A stretch of DNA of 12,783 nt from Halobacteria archaeon (lineage in GTDB: Bacteria > Pseudomonadota > Gammaproteobacteria > UBA9214), in contig JABDRC010000084.1 in the NCBI GenBank assembly GCA_013041945.1, positions 1 to 12,783 on the forward strand, in the 5' to 3' direction. Numbering within the stretch: the stretch's first letter is position 1; every line of letters begins with the position of its first letter. Under the pieces are notes generated by a model. The model did not search any database, had not been told where the DNA came from, and saw only the letters and a program-made list of their open reading frames with translations. The position numbers were made by a program, and so were the translations under genes. This document shows positions 6,747-12,783 of the stretch, piece by piece.

Positions 6747-6983
6747 TTATTTTTCCCATTCCTTTGCAATCGGTTCTTCCCGCTTTTCGGTCAGTGCCTG
6801 TTCCGCTTCCATTTGCGTGGCAGAGAAATTGATCTTGTAGATTTGATTGTCATCAAGGGGTTTCTCGCTGCGCAGGCGCTTGACCTCGTTCTTTGCATCC
6901 CTGAATTTTTCATACTGGCTGACCAGCGCGGCAGACTTGTGCCCGGATTCGCTGCTGGTTACGACAAAAATGAAATATGGCAT
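6747..6983 (-). CDS. Conserved-looking small protein of unknown function
   Basis: A 78-residue soluble protein beginning MPYFIFVVTSSESG, with a beta strand followed by a charged helix rich in Lys/Arg/Glu (about 24-40), a second strand YKINFSA (48-54) and a final acidic-basic helix ending in REEPIAKEWEK. The short beta-alpha-beta-alpha layout and the pattern of the ends look like a genuine compact domain, but I cannot name it. GGAG lies seven bases before the ATG, and an extended -10 promoter stands about 35 bases upstream. It is the first gene of a two-gene unit with the Cys4 protein 24 bases downstream. Coding potential is well supported by the ribosome site and operon spacing; function is unknown. 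Confidence 0.77.
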   Translation of the reverse strand: MPYFIFVVTSSESGHKSAALVSQYEKFRDAKNEVKRLRSEKPLDDNQIYKINFSATQMEAEQALTEKREEPIAKEWEK

Positions 6984-7017
6984 ATACGGACTCCGTGCAA
7001 GCTGTCATTCAGCCGGG

Positions 7018-7026
7018 ATTATATCA
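7018..7026 (-). promoter_or_regulatory. Extended -10 promoter of the 78/155-residue gene pair
   Basis: On the minus strand the sequence TGATATAAT contains a perfect TATAAT (7023-7018) preceded by the TGn extension. The -35 region is poor (CTGATG at 17 bases), which is usual for extended -10 promoters. It stands about 35 bases before the ATG of the 78-residue gene. Confidence 0.6.
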
Positions 7027-7133
7027 GGTGGTATGGCATGCATCAGCGCACCGGCGCGGGTGCGGTGTGGATGAACCCGGTGCCGTTGCGTTCCAGTGTA
7101 TCCCGGAATGACTCGAGCGTCGTCCCGGCGCCG

Positions 7134-7430
7134 TCATTCATCGAGCAGTACGGAGGCAACCAGCGTGTTGTGCATGATGATGCAGCCGGTGCGACGGCCG
7201 ATACCGTCCTCGCTGTAGTCGAAGGTGTAGGTGCGCTGCAGCCCCGGCCCACGTTCGCGGGAAAAGACCGGCTTGATAGTCTGTAATGCAGCTGTTCCGT
7301 CCAGGAACTGGAGACCCCGGCTTTCACAGGTTTCGCGCGCGGTTTTGATTGCACGGTCCCGGCTGAGCGTGCTGTGCTGCCATACCAGTACGGCAACCAG
7401 GATGATCAGCAACAGTGCCAGTGCTGACAT
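7134..7430 (-). CDS. DUF3301 family membrane-anchored protein
   Basis: A 98-residue protein with one N-terminal membrane helix (about 3-18) and a soluble domain. The soluble part shows the DUF3301 pattern: a basic helix RDRAIKTARETCESRGLQFLDGT (24-46), then IKPVFSRERGPGLQRTYTFDYSEDG (52-76) and a final strand pair with RRTGCIIMHNTLV (79-91). The family is common in gammaproteobacteria and has no known function. No strong ribosome site precedes the ATG. It lies 63 bases after csrA on the same strand and may be on its transcript, since no terminator is obvious between them; a link to CsrA or motility is not established. Cysteines at 35 and 83 are present but no motif is evident. Confidence 0.85.
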   Translation of the reverse strand: MSALALLLIILVAVLVWQHSTLSRDRAIKTARETCESRGLQFLDGTAALQTIKPVFSRERGPGLQRTYTFDYSEDGIGRRTGCIIMHNTLVASVLLDE

Positions 7431-7493
7431 GTATAGATGCGCCGAAGATACTGACAGGATGTAATGTGAACGCGTTGCAGGCGCGCCCGGCTG

Positions 7494-7673
7494 TTACTTC
7501 TCGTGGTTTTTTTCCTGCTGGATGCGGTTATGGATCTCTTCCCTGTGCACCTGCACGTCTTTGGGCGCCTTGATGCCTATCCTGACCTGGTTGCCCTTGA
7601 CACCCAGCACCGTCACCGTGACATCATCACCGATGATAAGTGACTCGCCCAGCCTGCGGGTAAGGATAAGCAT
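7494..7673 (-). CDS. csrA: Carbon storage regulator CsrA (RsmA), RNA-binding translational regulator
   Basis: A 59-residue protein, MLILTRRLGESLIIGDDVTV at the start, matching enteric CsrA along nearly its full length. CsrA is a dimer that binds GGA motifs in mRNA leaders, often blocking ribosome access, and is titrated by CsrB-type small RNAs. The RNA-contact residues Leu4, Arg6 and Arg44 (in VHREEI, 42-47) are present, as is the GVKGNQVRIGI core (24-34). The ribosome site is weak: AAGG about ten bases before the ATG. A good sigma-70 promoter lies just upstream. It sits between the J-domain/PilZ gene and the DUF3301 gene and close to the divergent flagellin gene, which suits its known role in motility. 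The identification is secure. Confidence 0.97.
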   Translation of the reverse strand: MLILTRRLGESLIIGDDVTVTVLGVKGNQVRIGIKAPKDVQVHREEIHNRIQQEKNHEK

Positions 7674-7709
7674 GACGGGAAAACCTTGTAGTGCGGGATT
7701 AGCTAGCTA

Positions 7710-7738
7710 TATATAGACGTGCAACCCGGCAAAGTCAA
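7710..7738 (-). promoter_or_regulatory. Sigma-70 promoter of csrA
   Basis: On the minus strand TTGACT (7738-7733) and TATATA (7715-7710) are separated by exactly 17 bases. The -35 matches five of six positions. The -35 begins eight bases after the stop of the J-domain/PilZ gene, so csrA need not depend on read-through. The predicted leader is about 30 bases and includes a ten-base palindrome TAGCTAGCTA (7700-7709). Confidence 0.68.
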
Positions 7739-7745
7739 TTGATGG

Positions 7746-8480
7746 TCATGCTTTTTCCGTGATAAATGTCCCTGCACGTCGATGAAAATGCACAGTTATG
7801 AAGGCTATACCGGCAATGAACTGTCCGCTGTCACGGGACCGGTTGCAGTACATTACACGACCGATCGTGGCGACATCCTCACCATTAATACGGATAAGCT
7901 GCCCGGCCCCGAGCGGCACAGGTACCTGAACCTGCAGCCCGGCCGGCGACAGGTCGCGCAGTTTTCCATGATTTCCCCTGCATTCAGTATCGAGGTAGAC
8001 GGTCACCGGTGCATGGTGCGGCATGCGCTCGAAGGACCGTCCGTTCGTGCCGGCAATGCGCACGGTGGCGGCGATCTGCAGGGGACCGCCGCAGCCGGCG
8101 CAGAGCGGTTGCTGGGTGCAGGATGCTTCCGCCGGTCGCGGTGTCCGGCAAAATGCGCAAACAGACATGTCGAGCGGCCCGTTTGTCGTGGCCGTGTCCC
8201 GTGAACCGTACTGATCAGACGACCTGTTGCTGCCGGATTGCGATGCATCAAACGGGCGACTGCGGGCTGCCATGAAGGCAGCGTCGTAGGCGGCGCGTTT
8301 CTTCGGATTGGACAGGACGCGGTAGGCCTCGTTGAGGACGCTGGCATCCCATTCATCCCCGCCCAGGTCGGGATGCATTTTCAGTTTCTGCATCTGGGTC
8401 CGGTAGCTCGCCTTGATGATGTCGGTGGGTGCATCCGGCTGGATGTGTAATATCCGATAGTAGTTGCGACGGTTTTTCAC
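7746..8480 (-). CDS. J-domain / zinc-ribbon / PilZ fusion protein
   Basis: A 244-residue soluble protein. Residues 1-68 are a J domain (co-chaperone that stimulates Hsp70/DnaK ATPase), with the catalytic HPD triad at 36-38 and a typical ending RVLSNPKKRAAYD. A polar Ser/Gln/Asn-rich linker (72-104) precedes a Cys4 zinc ribbon (Cys108, Cys111, Cys127, Cys130). Residues about 145-235 form a PilZ domain with the c-di-GMP binding pattern RxxxR at Arg148/Arg152 and DxSxxG at 177-182, so the ligand site looks intact. The start is GTG at 8480, because an in-frame TAG stands 12 bases upstream; a GAGGAG site is too far away to fit well, so the start is less sure. It neighbours csrA and faces fliC, suggesting a motility role. 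The domains are clear; their combined function is unknown. Confidence 0.88.
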   Translation of the reverse strand: MKNRRNYYRILHIQPDAPTDIIKASYRTQMQKLKMHPDLGGDEWDASVLNEAYRVLSNPKKRAAYDAAFMAARSRPFDASQSGSNRSSDQYGSRDTATTNGPLDMSVCAFCRTPRPAEASCTQQPLCAGCGGPLQIAATVRIAGTNGRSFERMPHHAPVTVYLDTECRGNHGKLRDLSPAGLQVQVPVPLGAGQLIRINGEDVATIGRVMYCNRSRDSGQFIAGIAFITVHFHRRAGTFITEKA

Positions 8481-8703
8481 GGCGATGATCTATGGCTGCT
8501 CCTCAGACAGTATCGTACCCGCCGGTGCATACCTGAATGCCCGGGTCGCAGTCCCTTCAGCCCCGCTCCGCTATATATAGGTGTGCGGGATCATCTTCCT
8601 CTGCCATGCGTGAATAAAATATCTCATATAATCAGATATATATGAAATATTATGACGGGGGTCACAAAACGCGTCGCTCATCCCCGCTGACCGGAAAAGC
8701 GGT

Positions 8704-8730
8704 TAAAGATTCCGGCTCTGCGGACGTTAA
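8704..8730 (+). promoter_or_regulatory. Sigma-28 (FliA) promoter of fliC
   Basis: TAAAGATT (8704-8711) and GACGTTAA (8723-8730) are separated by exactly 11 bases, matching the FliA consensus TAAAGTTT-N11-GCCGATAA in 7 and 6 of 8 positions. It lies about 110 bases before the flagellin ATG, and class 3 filament genes are the classic FliA targets. Confidence 0.85.
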
Positions 8731-8737
8731 ATGCTTC

Positions 8738-8842
8738 GGAGGCGGTGAATATCACTGGAAGTGGTATATCCGCCATATACAAACCGGGTCCAGGGAAGGA
8801 CAGCATCAACCGGTTCATGCCTGGACAAAAAGGAGATTTACC
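8738..8842 (+). promoter_or_regulatory. fliC 5' leader with six GGA motifs, candidate CsrA target
   Basis: The predicted leader has GGA at 8738, 8757, 8794, 8798, 8823 and 8832; the last is within the Shine-Dalgarno AGGAG. A seven-base hairpin (GTCCAGG 8788-8794 with CCTGGAC 8820-8826) would place AAGGA in its loop, just before the ribosome site. CsrA binds GGA, best in hairpin loops, and csrA is a near neighbour. Binding is a hypothesis. Confidence 0.45.
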
Positions 8843-9649
8843 ATGGCACTTTCTGTCAATACTAACGTCATGTCGCTGGCAGCCCAGCGCAATCTGAGCC
8901 GCAATACAACCGGCCTGCAGACCTCGATCGAGCGTTTGTCTTCCGGCCTGCGCGTTAACAGCGCCAAGGACGACGCGGCCGGCCTGGCCATCGCCACGCG
9001 TATCGATGCACAGGTCCGCGGTCTGAACGTGGCTGTCCGCAACGCAGGCGACGCCATTTCCCTGTCCCAGACGGCTGAGGGTGGTCTGAGCGAAATTACG
9101 AGCATGTTGCAGCGTATGCGTGAGCTGGCAGTGCAGTCGGCCAACGCCACCAACGGTACATCTGACCGTATCAACCTCAATGCAGAGTTCCAGGCATTGA
9201 ATACGGAAATCACCCGACAGGTCGGCGCGACCACGTTCAACGGCATAGCCGTGCTGAACAGCACATCGACCCAGACCTTCCAGGTGGGCGCGAATGCCAC
9301 GGATACCATTGACGTGGCAACCACGGCCATGACGACTGCAGCGCCCGGTGGTGATATCTTGACTGCAGGTGCATCCACGACCGCACTCGGTGCAGTCGAT
9401 ACGGCAATGGATGCGGTAACGACCGCCCGGGCGACCTATGGTGCGGTACAGAACCGCTTCCAGTCGGTTATCAACAACCTGCAGGTAGCGTCCGAGAACC
9501 AGGCGGCCGCCCGAAGCCGGATCATGGATGCCGATTTCGCGATGGAAACGGCAAACCTGACCCGATTGCAGATTCTGCAGCAGGCCGGAACGGCGATGGT
9601 CGCCCAGGCCAACGCGGTACCGCAGTCAGTTCTGTCACTGCTGCAGTAA
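8843..9649 (+). CDS. fliC: Flagellin, filament subunit
   Basis: A 268-residue flagellin exported through the flagellar type III apparatus to form the filament. The N-terminal D0/D1 region (1-140) has the MALSVNTN opening, RLSSGLRVNSAKDDAAGLAIA (31-51) and the LQRMRELAVQSAN segment (89-101); the C-terminal D1/D0 region (about 183-268) ends in the usual coiled-coil QANAVPQSVLSLLQ. The middle is only about 40 residues (Thr/Ala-rich), so the outer D2/D3 domains are missing and this is a short flagellin. No cysteines. AGGAG stands seven bases before the ATG, and a sigma-28 promoter lies upstream. An upstream in-frame extension from 8642 is rejected. It heads the filament cluster. The family is certain; copy number in the genome cannot be judged. 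Confidence 0.97.
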   Translation: MALSVNTNVMSLAAQRNLSRNTTGLQTSIERLSSGLRVNSAKDDAAGLAIATRIDAQVRGLNVAVRNAGDAISLSQTAEGGLSEITSMLQRMRELAVQSANATNGTSDRINLNAEFQALNTEITRQVGATTFNGIAVLNSTSTQTFQVGANATDTIDVATTAMTTAAPGGDILTAGASTTALGAVDTAMDAVTTARATYGAVQNRFQSVINNLQVASENQAAARSRIMDADFAMETANLTRLQILQQAGTAMVAQANAVPQSVLSLLQ

Positions 9650-9713
9650 TGGTTGCAGGAAGGGTTGCCGGACAGGGACGTCTGACAATCTTTCGAAACT
9701 GCAAGGGAGGGTT

Positions 9714-9735
9714 CGCCGGGCATGGATGCCCGGCG
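9714..9735 (+). terminator. Strong GC hairpin between fliC and flaG
   Basis: A perfect stem of eight bases (CGCCGGGC 9714-9721 with GCCCGGCG 9728-9735), extendable to nine with a TGGA loop. It is 64 bases after the fliC stop and lacks a following T-run, so it is more probably an attenuator or an RNA stabiliser that protects abundant fliC message than a true terminator. Confidence 0.6.
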
Positions 9736-9765
9736 GCCCCCCGCCTTAAGTAGCAGGTGGTTATT

Positions 9766-10155
9766 ATGAATGACTCGATTTCACAACTATTACCACTGGT
9801 TGATACCAGATTCGCATCGCGTCAGGGTGAACGCCCCGGGCAGAACCGGCGAGCGGTATCGGCGGTTGCTGAAACACACAGGTCGCGGGGCAGGCATAGC
9901 GCATCCGGGACGCACGAAAACAATACGGATGATGCGAACAAACTGTCCGAGACGGTCGCAGAACTGAATTCGAAGCTGCAGCAGATGCAGCGCGGTTTGC
10001 GTTTCAGTGTCGACGACAGCAGCGGTCGCATCGTCGTCAAGGTCATTGATCTGGATACGGATGAAATCATCCGGCAGATCCCGTCCGAAGAAATGCTGAC
10101 GATCATGCAGCAGGTGGGCGACAGTCAAAGTATGATTTTTAACGATGAAGCCTGA
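9766..10155 (+). CDS. flaG: FlaG family flagellar protein
   Basis: A 129-residue protein. The first 55 residues are polar and basic (many Arg, His, Ser) and look disordered. Residues 58-129 form the FlaG domain: a helix LSETVAELNSKLQQMQRGLRF (60-80), a beta pair SVDDSSGRIVVKVIDLDT (81-98), and the conserved EIIRQIPSEEML (100-111) followed by a final helix. In other bacteria FlaG affects filament length or is a secreted flagellar factor, but its exact role is unclear. The ATG at 9766 is chosen over GTG 9757 because AGG lies eight bases before it. It stands between fliC and fliD, the usual place for flaG. It may be read with fliC through the hairpin at 9714-9735 or from its own weak promoter, which I cannot see. 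Confidence 0.94.
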   Translation: MNDSISQLLPLVDTRFASRQGERPGQNRRAVSAVAETHRSRGRHSASGTHENNTDDANKLSETVAELNSKLQQMQRGLRFSVDDSSGRIVVKVIDLDTDEIIRQIPSEEMLTIMQQVGDSQSMIFNDEA

Positions 10156-10200
10156 GTGCGGACGGACTGCCGCAACAATTTGCAAGGGGATGCTGGATAA

Positions 10201-11562
10201 ATGTTAAGTTCCGCAGGCATCGGTTCAGGGCTGGACGTTAACTCGATTGTCAGCCAGTTGATGGTGCTCGAGCGCAGGCCGCTGGATGTACTGCAACAGA
10301 AAAAGGAAGACATCGATTCACGCATCAGCGCCTATGGCAATCTGAAGAGCGCACTGGCAACATTTCAGGACGCCATGCAGCAGCTCAGCACCCCGGCTGC
10401 ATTGAAGATCTTCACCGCCACCTCGGGAAATGATTCCGTCTTCACCGCTACTGCGAGTGACACGGCGGCCGCCTCGACCTTTGGCATCGAGGTCATTCGC
10501 CTGGCCGAGCGGCACAAGTTTGCCTCTAATGAAGAGCTGGACACCTATACGGTTGGTGGCAAGAATAACGATGCACTGGAAATCCAGGTGGGCAGCGACC
10601 CGGCGAATACCCTGGTCGTGGATCTGAGTACCGCCAAAACATTCGGTGACATCAAGGATGCCATCAATACCGACCCGGCCAATCCCGGTGTGACCGCCTC
10701 GATTGTGTTCGGTAACAACGGCAACCAGAAGCTGGTCATAACCGCGGCCGACAGCGGTTCGGCCAACGAACTGTCTTTTTCATATCCCGGCAAGGTGAAG
10801 GCCTCGGACTTCGGCTTCCAGGAAGTCAGTAATTCCGGCGGCGATCCTGCAAAACTGGACGCAGAAATCGAAGTGGACGGTTATGCGGTAACGCGCGGCA
10901 ACAACACCATCGATGATGTGATCACTGGCGTGACGATCGACCTGCACAGCGCCGACAAGAACACTGTCTACGCCCTCGATATCGAGCGCGACACGACAGC
11001 CGTGGCCGATAACGTACAGGCCTTTGCCGATGCCTATAACGAGATCCAGACGGCCATCGATGGCCTGCGCGACAATGAGCTGGCCACGGACAGCCTGCTC
11101 TTCAGCATCGAGAATGGCCTGCGTAATATCATGAATTCTCCGGCCTCCGGACTGCCCAGCGGCCTGAGCTATCTCGGCGAGATCGGTGTCAGCTTCTCGC
11201 GCGAGGGCATCCTGACGGTCGATACGGCTGATGTGGAAAGCGCGCTGACCAACGATTTCAATGCCGTGTCTGAATTGTTTTCCACCGCGGGGCAGGGATT
11301 CGCCAACCGGCTCGATTCGCTGGTGGACGGCTGGCTGGCGCTTGACGGCCTGATCGACGGCCGCACCGACAGCCTCGACAGCAGCAAGCGTCTGCTGGAG
11401 ACGCGCGAGGAATCGCTGGAATATCGCTTGACCCAGATCGAGGCGCGCCTGTTTGACCAGTTCGGCCAGCTGGATACGCTGATCGGTAGTCTGCAGGCGA
11501 CCAGTAATTTCCTGACCCAGCAGCTCTCGCAGTTGCCGACCTACGGCAACAACAACAACTAG
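10201..11562 (+). CDS. fliD: Flagellar filament cap protein FliD (HAP2)
   Basis: A 453-residue protein that forms the cap at the growing filament tip and folds exported flagellin into place. The N-terminal segment (1-62) has the family opening SAGIGSGLDVNSIVSQLMVLE and a coiled coil beginning ERRPLDVLQQKKEDIDSRIS. A central domain (about 70-330) is Thr/Ser/Asp-rich with beta structure. The C-terminal part (about 330-453) contains LSYLGEIGVSFSREGILTVD and a long helix ending LTQQLSQLPTYG, normal for FliD_C. Its length is typical of compact FliD proteins. The AGGGGA site stands about ten bases before the ATG. It lies 45 bases after flaG. FliT is its usual export chaperone, and a FliT-like gene follows at 12120. 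No unusual features. Confidence 0.97.
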   Translation: MLSSAGIGSGLDVNSIVSQLMVLERRPLDVLQQKKEDIDSRISAYGNLKSALATFQDAMQQLSTPAALKIFTATSGNDSVFTATASDTAAASTFGIEVIRLAERHKFASNEELDTYTVGGKNNDALEIQVGSDPANTLVVDLSTAKTFGDIKDAINTDPANPGVTASIVFGNNGNQKLVITAADSGSANELSFSYPGKVKASDFGFQEVSNSGGDPAKLDAEIEVDGYAVTRGNNTIDDVITGVTIDLHSADKNTVYALDIERDTTAVADNVQAFADAYNEIQTAIDGLRDNELATDSLLFSIENGLRNIMNSPASGLPSGLSYLGEIGVSFSREGILTVDTADVESALTNDFNAVSELFSTAGQGFANRLDSLVDGWLALDGLIDGRTDSLDSSKRLLETREESLEYRLTQIEARLFDQFGQLDTLIGSLQATSNFLTQQLSQLPTYGNNNN

Positions 11563-11679
11563 TCTGACGGAATTGGCATCGTAAATGCATATTAATTCTG
11601 GCGAGAACAGTTTGCCGCAGTCGTGGCAACGCACGGTTCTCACAGAAACGGTTTATTTGAATAAAGGGAAGTCGGACAC

Positions 11680-12114
11680 ATGAAAAATCCTTCGCAGCAG
11701 GGTGCTGCCGGCCAGTATGCATCTGTCGGTACCCAGACCGGGGTCACGGAAGCGTCGCCACACCGCCTGATCCAGATGTTGCTCGACGGGGCGCTGGACA
11801 AGATTGCCCGTGCGCGCGGGGCCATGCAACGCAATGAATATGCAGAGAAAGGTAATCATATAAGCAGTGCCAGCTCGATTGTGCTGGGGCTGCGCAGCAG
11901 CCTGGACCTGGAGGCCGGCGGTGAACTGGCGGCCAATCTCGACAACCTGTACGAGTACATGTTTCGGCGGCTGATGACGGCCCACGCGGAAAACGACGAG
12001 GCGGCCCTCGACGAGGTGTCCAGTCTGCTGCGGGAGATCAAGAGCGGCTGGGACGCACTGCCGCAGGAAACCACGGGCGGTGGCGACATCGTCAAATCGA
12101 TGGTGGGGACCTGA
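11680..12114 (+). CDS. fliS: Flagellin export chaperone FliS
   Basis: A 144-residue mostly helical cytosolic protein that binds flagellin's C-terminal disordered region, prevents early polymerisation and guides it to the export gate. Seen are the YASVGTQTGVTEASPHRLIQMLLDGALDKIARARGAM region (13-48), NHISSASSIVLGLRSSLD (59-76), and LYEYMFRRLMTAHAENDEAALDEV (90-113), all typical of FliS. An AGGGAAG site is about ten bases before the ATG. The 117 bases after fliD hold no clear terminator or sigma-28 promoter, so it may be in the same transcript. The FliT-like gene starts six bases after its stop, which implies close coupling. The assignment is secure. Confidence 0.96.
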   Translation: MKNPSQQGAAGQYASVGTQTGVTEASPHRLIQMLLDGALDKIARARGAMQRNEYAEKGNHISSASSIVLGLRSSLDLEAGGELAANLDNLYEYMFRRLMTAHAENDEAALDEVSSLLREIKSGWDALPQETTGGGDIVKSMVGT

Positions 12115-12119
12115 CCGTC

Positions 12120-12431
12120 ATGTCCCTGTGCCGGCAACTGGATGACTTGCTGGAGGCGGGGCGGCAAATGCTTGCCGTTGCGCAGGACGGTGACTGGACC
12201 CGCGCCAACGAACTGCAGGCGGACTGCCACGGCAGGGCGGAGGCCCTGTTTGTGCAACCGCTGAGTGCCACGGATGCCGCCGCGATTGCCGACGGGATCG
12301 CGCAGTTAATGGAAATGCACACGGAGGTCATGCGTCTGTGCATGGCAGCCCGCGACGACTCCATCCAGGACATCGACAGCTTCAAACACGGGCGTCAGGC
12401 AGTTTCAGAATATTCAGCCAACAGCGGTTAG
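12120..12431 (+). CDS. fliT: FliT-like flagellar chaperone
   Basis: A 103-residue all-helical cytosolic protein: MSLCRQLDDLLEAGRQMLAVAQDGDWTRANEL opens it, then a helix around residues 34-46, a third helix with AAAIADGIAQLMEMHTEVMRL (53-73), and an acidic/basic end. The DGDW motif (23-26) and helical spacing fit the FliT family, which binds FliD during export and, in enterics, also inhibits the FlhDC regulator. The ATG is six bases after the fliS stop, and GGGGA of the fliS end may serve as ribosome site. Position after fliD-fliS supports the call, since sequence conservation in this family is low. Whether it has regulatory activity here cannot be told. No terminator is obvious after the stop. 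Confidence 0.82.
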   Translation: MSLCRQLDDLLEAGRQMLAVAQDGDWTRANELQADCHGRAEALFVQPLSATDAAAIADGIAQLMEMHTEVMRLCMAARDDSIQDIDSFKHGRQAVSEYSANSG

Positions 12432-12460
12432 TTGCCCGGGTGATTGTATTGCTTTTCAGA

Positions 12461-12620
12461 AATATGCCACAGAGAACACAGAGAAAAACTCAAAACAATA
12501 ATAAATCATCAATGTAATTATTCTCGCGCAAACAGGAATAGTTACAGGGTTATCTGAAGAGCTGGAAAACAGGCAACTGTATCCTGTATATCTCTGTGAC
12601 TTTGTATCTTTGCGCGTTTG
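12461..12620. repeat. CACAGAGA-type interspersed repeat
   Basis: A non-coding stretch with CACAGAGA at 12468-12475 and 12477-12484, its inverse TCTCTGTG at 12591-12598, and CGCGCAAA (12525-12532) matched by TTTGCGCG (12609-12616). The order A, A, B, A', B' is interleaved. It resembles the CACAGAG/TTTGCG dispersed repeats common in bacterial intergenic regions. It is richer in A and T than its neighbours. Copies elsewhere cannot be checked here. Confidence 0.5.
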
Positions 12621-12628
12621 AACGATCG

Positions 12629-12783
12629 CTATAAAACCGCTTCCATACCGGTTTCACGCGTCCAGACCAGCCAGCTGATATTCTTGAACTTGGCCACCGA
12701 CAATGCCCCGCGTTTGGCCCGTTTGGTGCCTGCTGCCTCATCGACTTCGTCCATGATGTCCTCGCGGGCCGCTTCGTAGATTT
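12629..12783 (-). CDS. C-terminal end of an unrecognised protein (cut by window edge)
   Basis: The last 50 codons of a minus-strand gene ending in TAG (12631-12629). The reading begins IYEAAREDIMDEVDEAAGTK, then RAKRGALSVAKFKNISWLV and ends WTRETGMEAVL. It has an acidic helix followed by a basic segment and a Trp-containing end. It is the only long open frame here in which the codons look protein-like, since the adjacent frames either stop soon or give Ser/Arg/Pro-rich noise. I do not recognise the family. It converges with the flagellar cluster and is separated from it by the repeat-bearing spacer. Confidence 0.6.
   Translation of the reverse strand, partial: IYEAAREDIMDEVDEAAGTKRAKRGALSVAKFKNISWLVWTRETGMEAVL

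Larger units (their letters stand above)
8481..8842. other. Intergenic region between the PilZ-fusion gene and fliC
   Basis: About 360 bases with no gene. The left part has no clear promoter for the minus-strand gene. An AT-rich block (about 8611-8660) contains a dyad TCATATA, eight bases, TATATGA (8624-8645). The sigma-28 promoter (8704-8730) and the fliC leader (from about 8737) fill the rest. The region is open in the fliC frame from 8642, but that extension crosses the promoter and is not part of flagellin. Confidence 0.7.

Noticed and set aside
7043..7396. Minus-strand 117-codon frame overlapping the DUF3301 gene
   Set aside because: It competes with a recognised DUF3301 protein in another frame and has no domain-like sequence.
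8642..8842. In-frame N-terminal extension of flagellin
   Set aside because: It crosses the sigma-28 promoter, and flagellin starts at MALSVNTN with AGGAG seven bases upstream.
11584..11610. Possible sigma-28 promoter before fliS (TAAATGCA ... GCGAGAAC)
   Set aside because: Only the TAAA and a few -10 positions match; the score is far below the fliC promoter.

Overview
The window reads as chromosomal DNA of a motile, sulfur-oxidising gammaproteobacterium, possibly of the Chromatiales type. Evidence: a secreted Gly/Tyr-rich protein of the sulfur globule protein family, a small ArsR-type regulator with the cysteine pair of sulfide/persulfide sensors, a CsrA very like that of enterics, and a canonical fliC-flaG-fliD-fliS-fliT cluster. 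The taxonomic placement is inference. I see no tRNA, rRNA, CRISPR array or transposase.

Layout. (1) 1-549, minus: the start of an Nramp-related transporter that runs off the left edge. (2) 633-3843, plus: a two-gene signalling operon, a membrane hybrid histidine kinase and a receiver-PAS protein with no output domain. (3) 3914-4813: an ArsR-type repressor (plus) converging on a sulfur globule protein gene (minus), with a shared hairpin terminator between them. (4) 4814-5119: an AT-rich intergenic region with several short inverted repeats. (5) 5120-6227, plus: a degenerate receiver-like protein and a secreted protein with a carboxypeptidase-regulatory-like domain. (6) 6255-8480, minus: a pair of small proteins of unknown function (78 and 155 aa), a DUF3301 membrane protein, csrA, and a J-domain/zinc-ribbon/PilZ fusion. 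(7) 8704-12431, plus: the flagellar filament cluster, preceded by a very good sigma-28 promoter. (8) 12432-12783: a spacer with a CACAGAGA-type repeat, then the end of an unrecognised minus-strand gene.

How the parts may work together. The flagellar genes encode filament, cap and export chaperones. Facing them are csrA and a PilZ protein, two post-transcriptional or second-messenger regulators of motility. The fliC leader has six GGA triplets, one in the Shine-Dalgarno sequence and one in the loop of a possible hairpin, so CsrA control of flagellin translation is a reasonable hypothesis. The ArsR regulator next to the sulfur globule gene suggests a reduced-sulfur-responsive unit. The most distinctive items are the J-domain/PilZ fusion, the ArsR protein with its 66-residue cysteine spacing, the pseudo-receiver with Glu at the phosphorylation site, and the Cys4 protein in the small unknown operon. 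All functional links are inferred from sequence alone.
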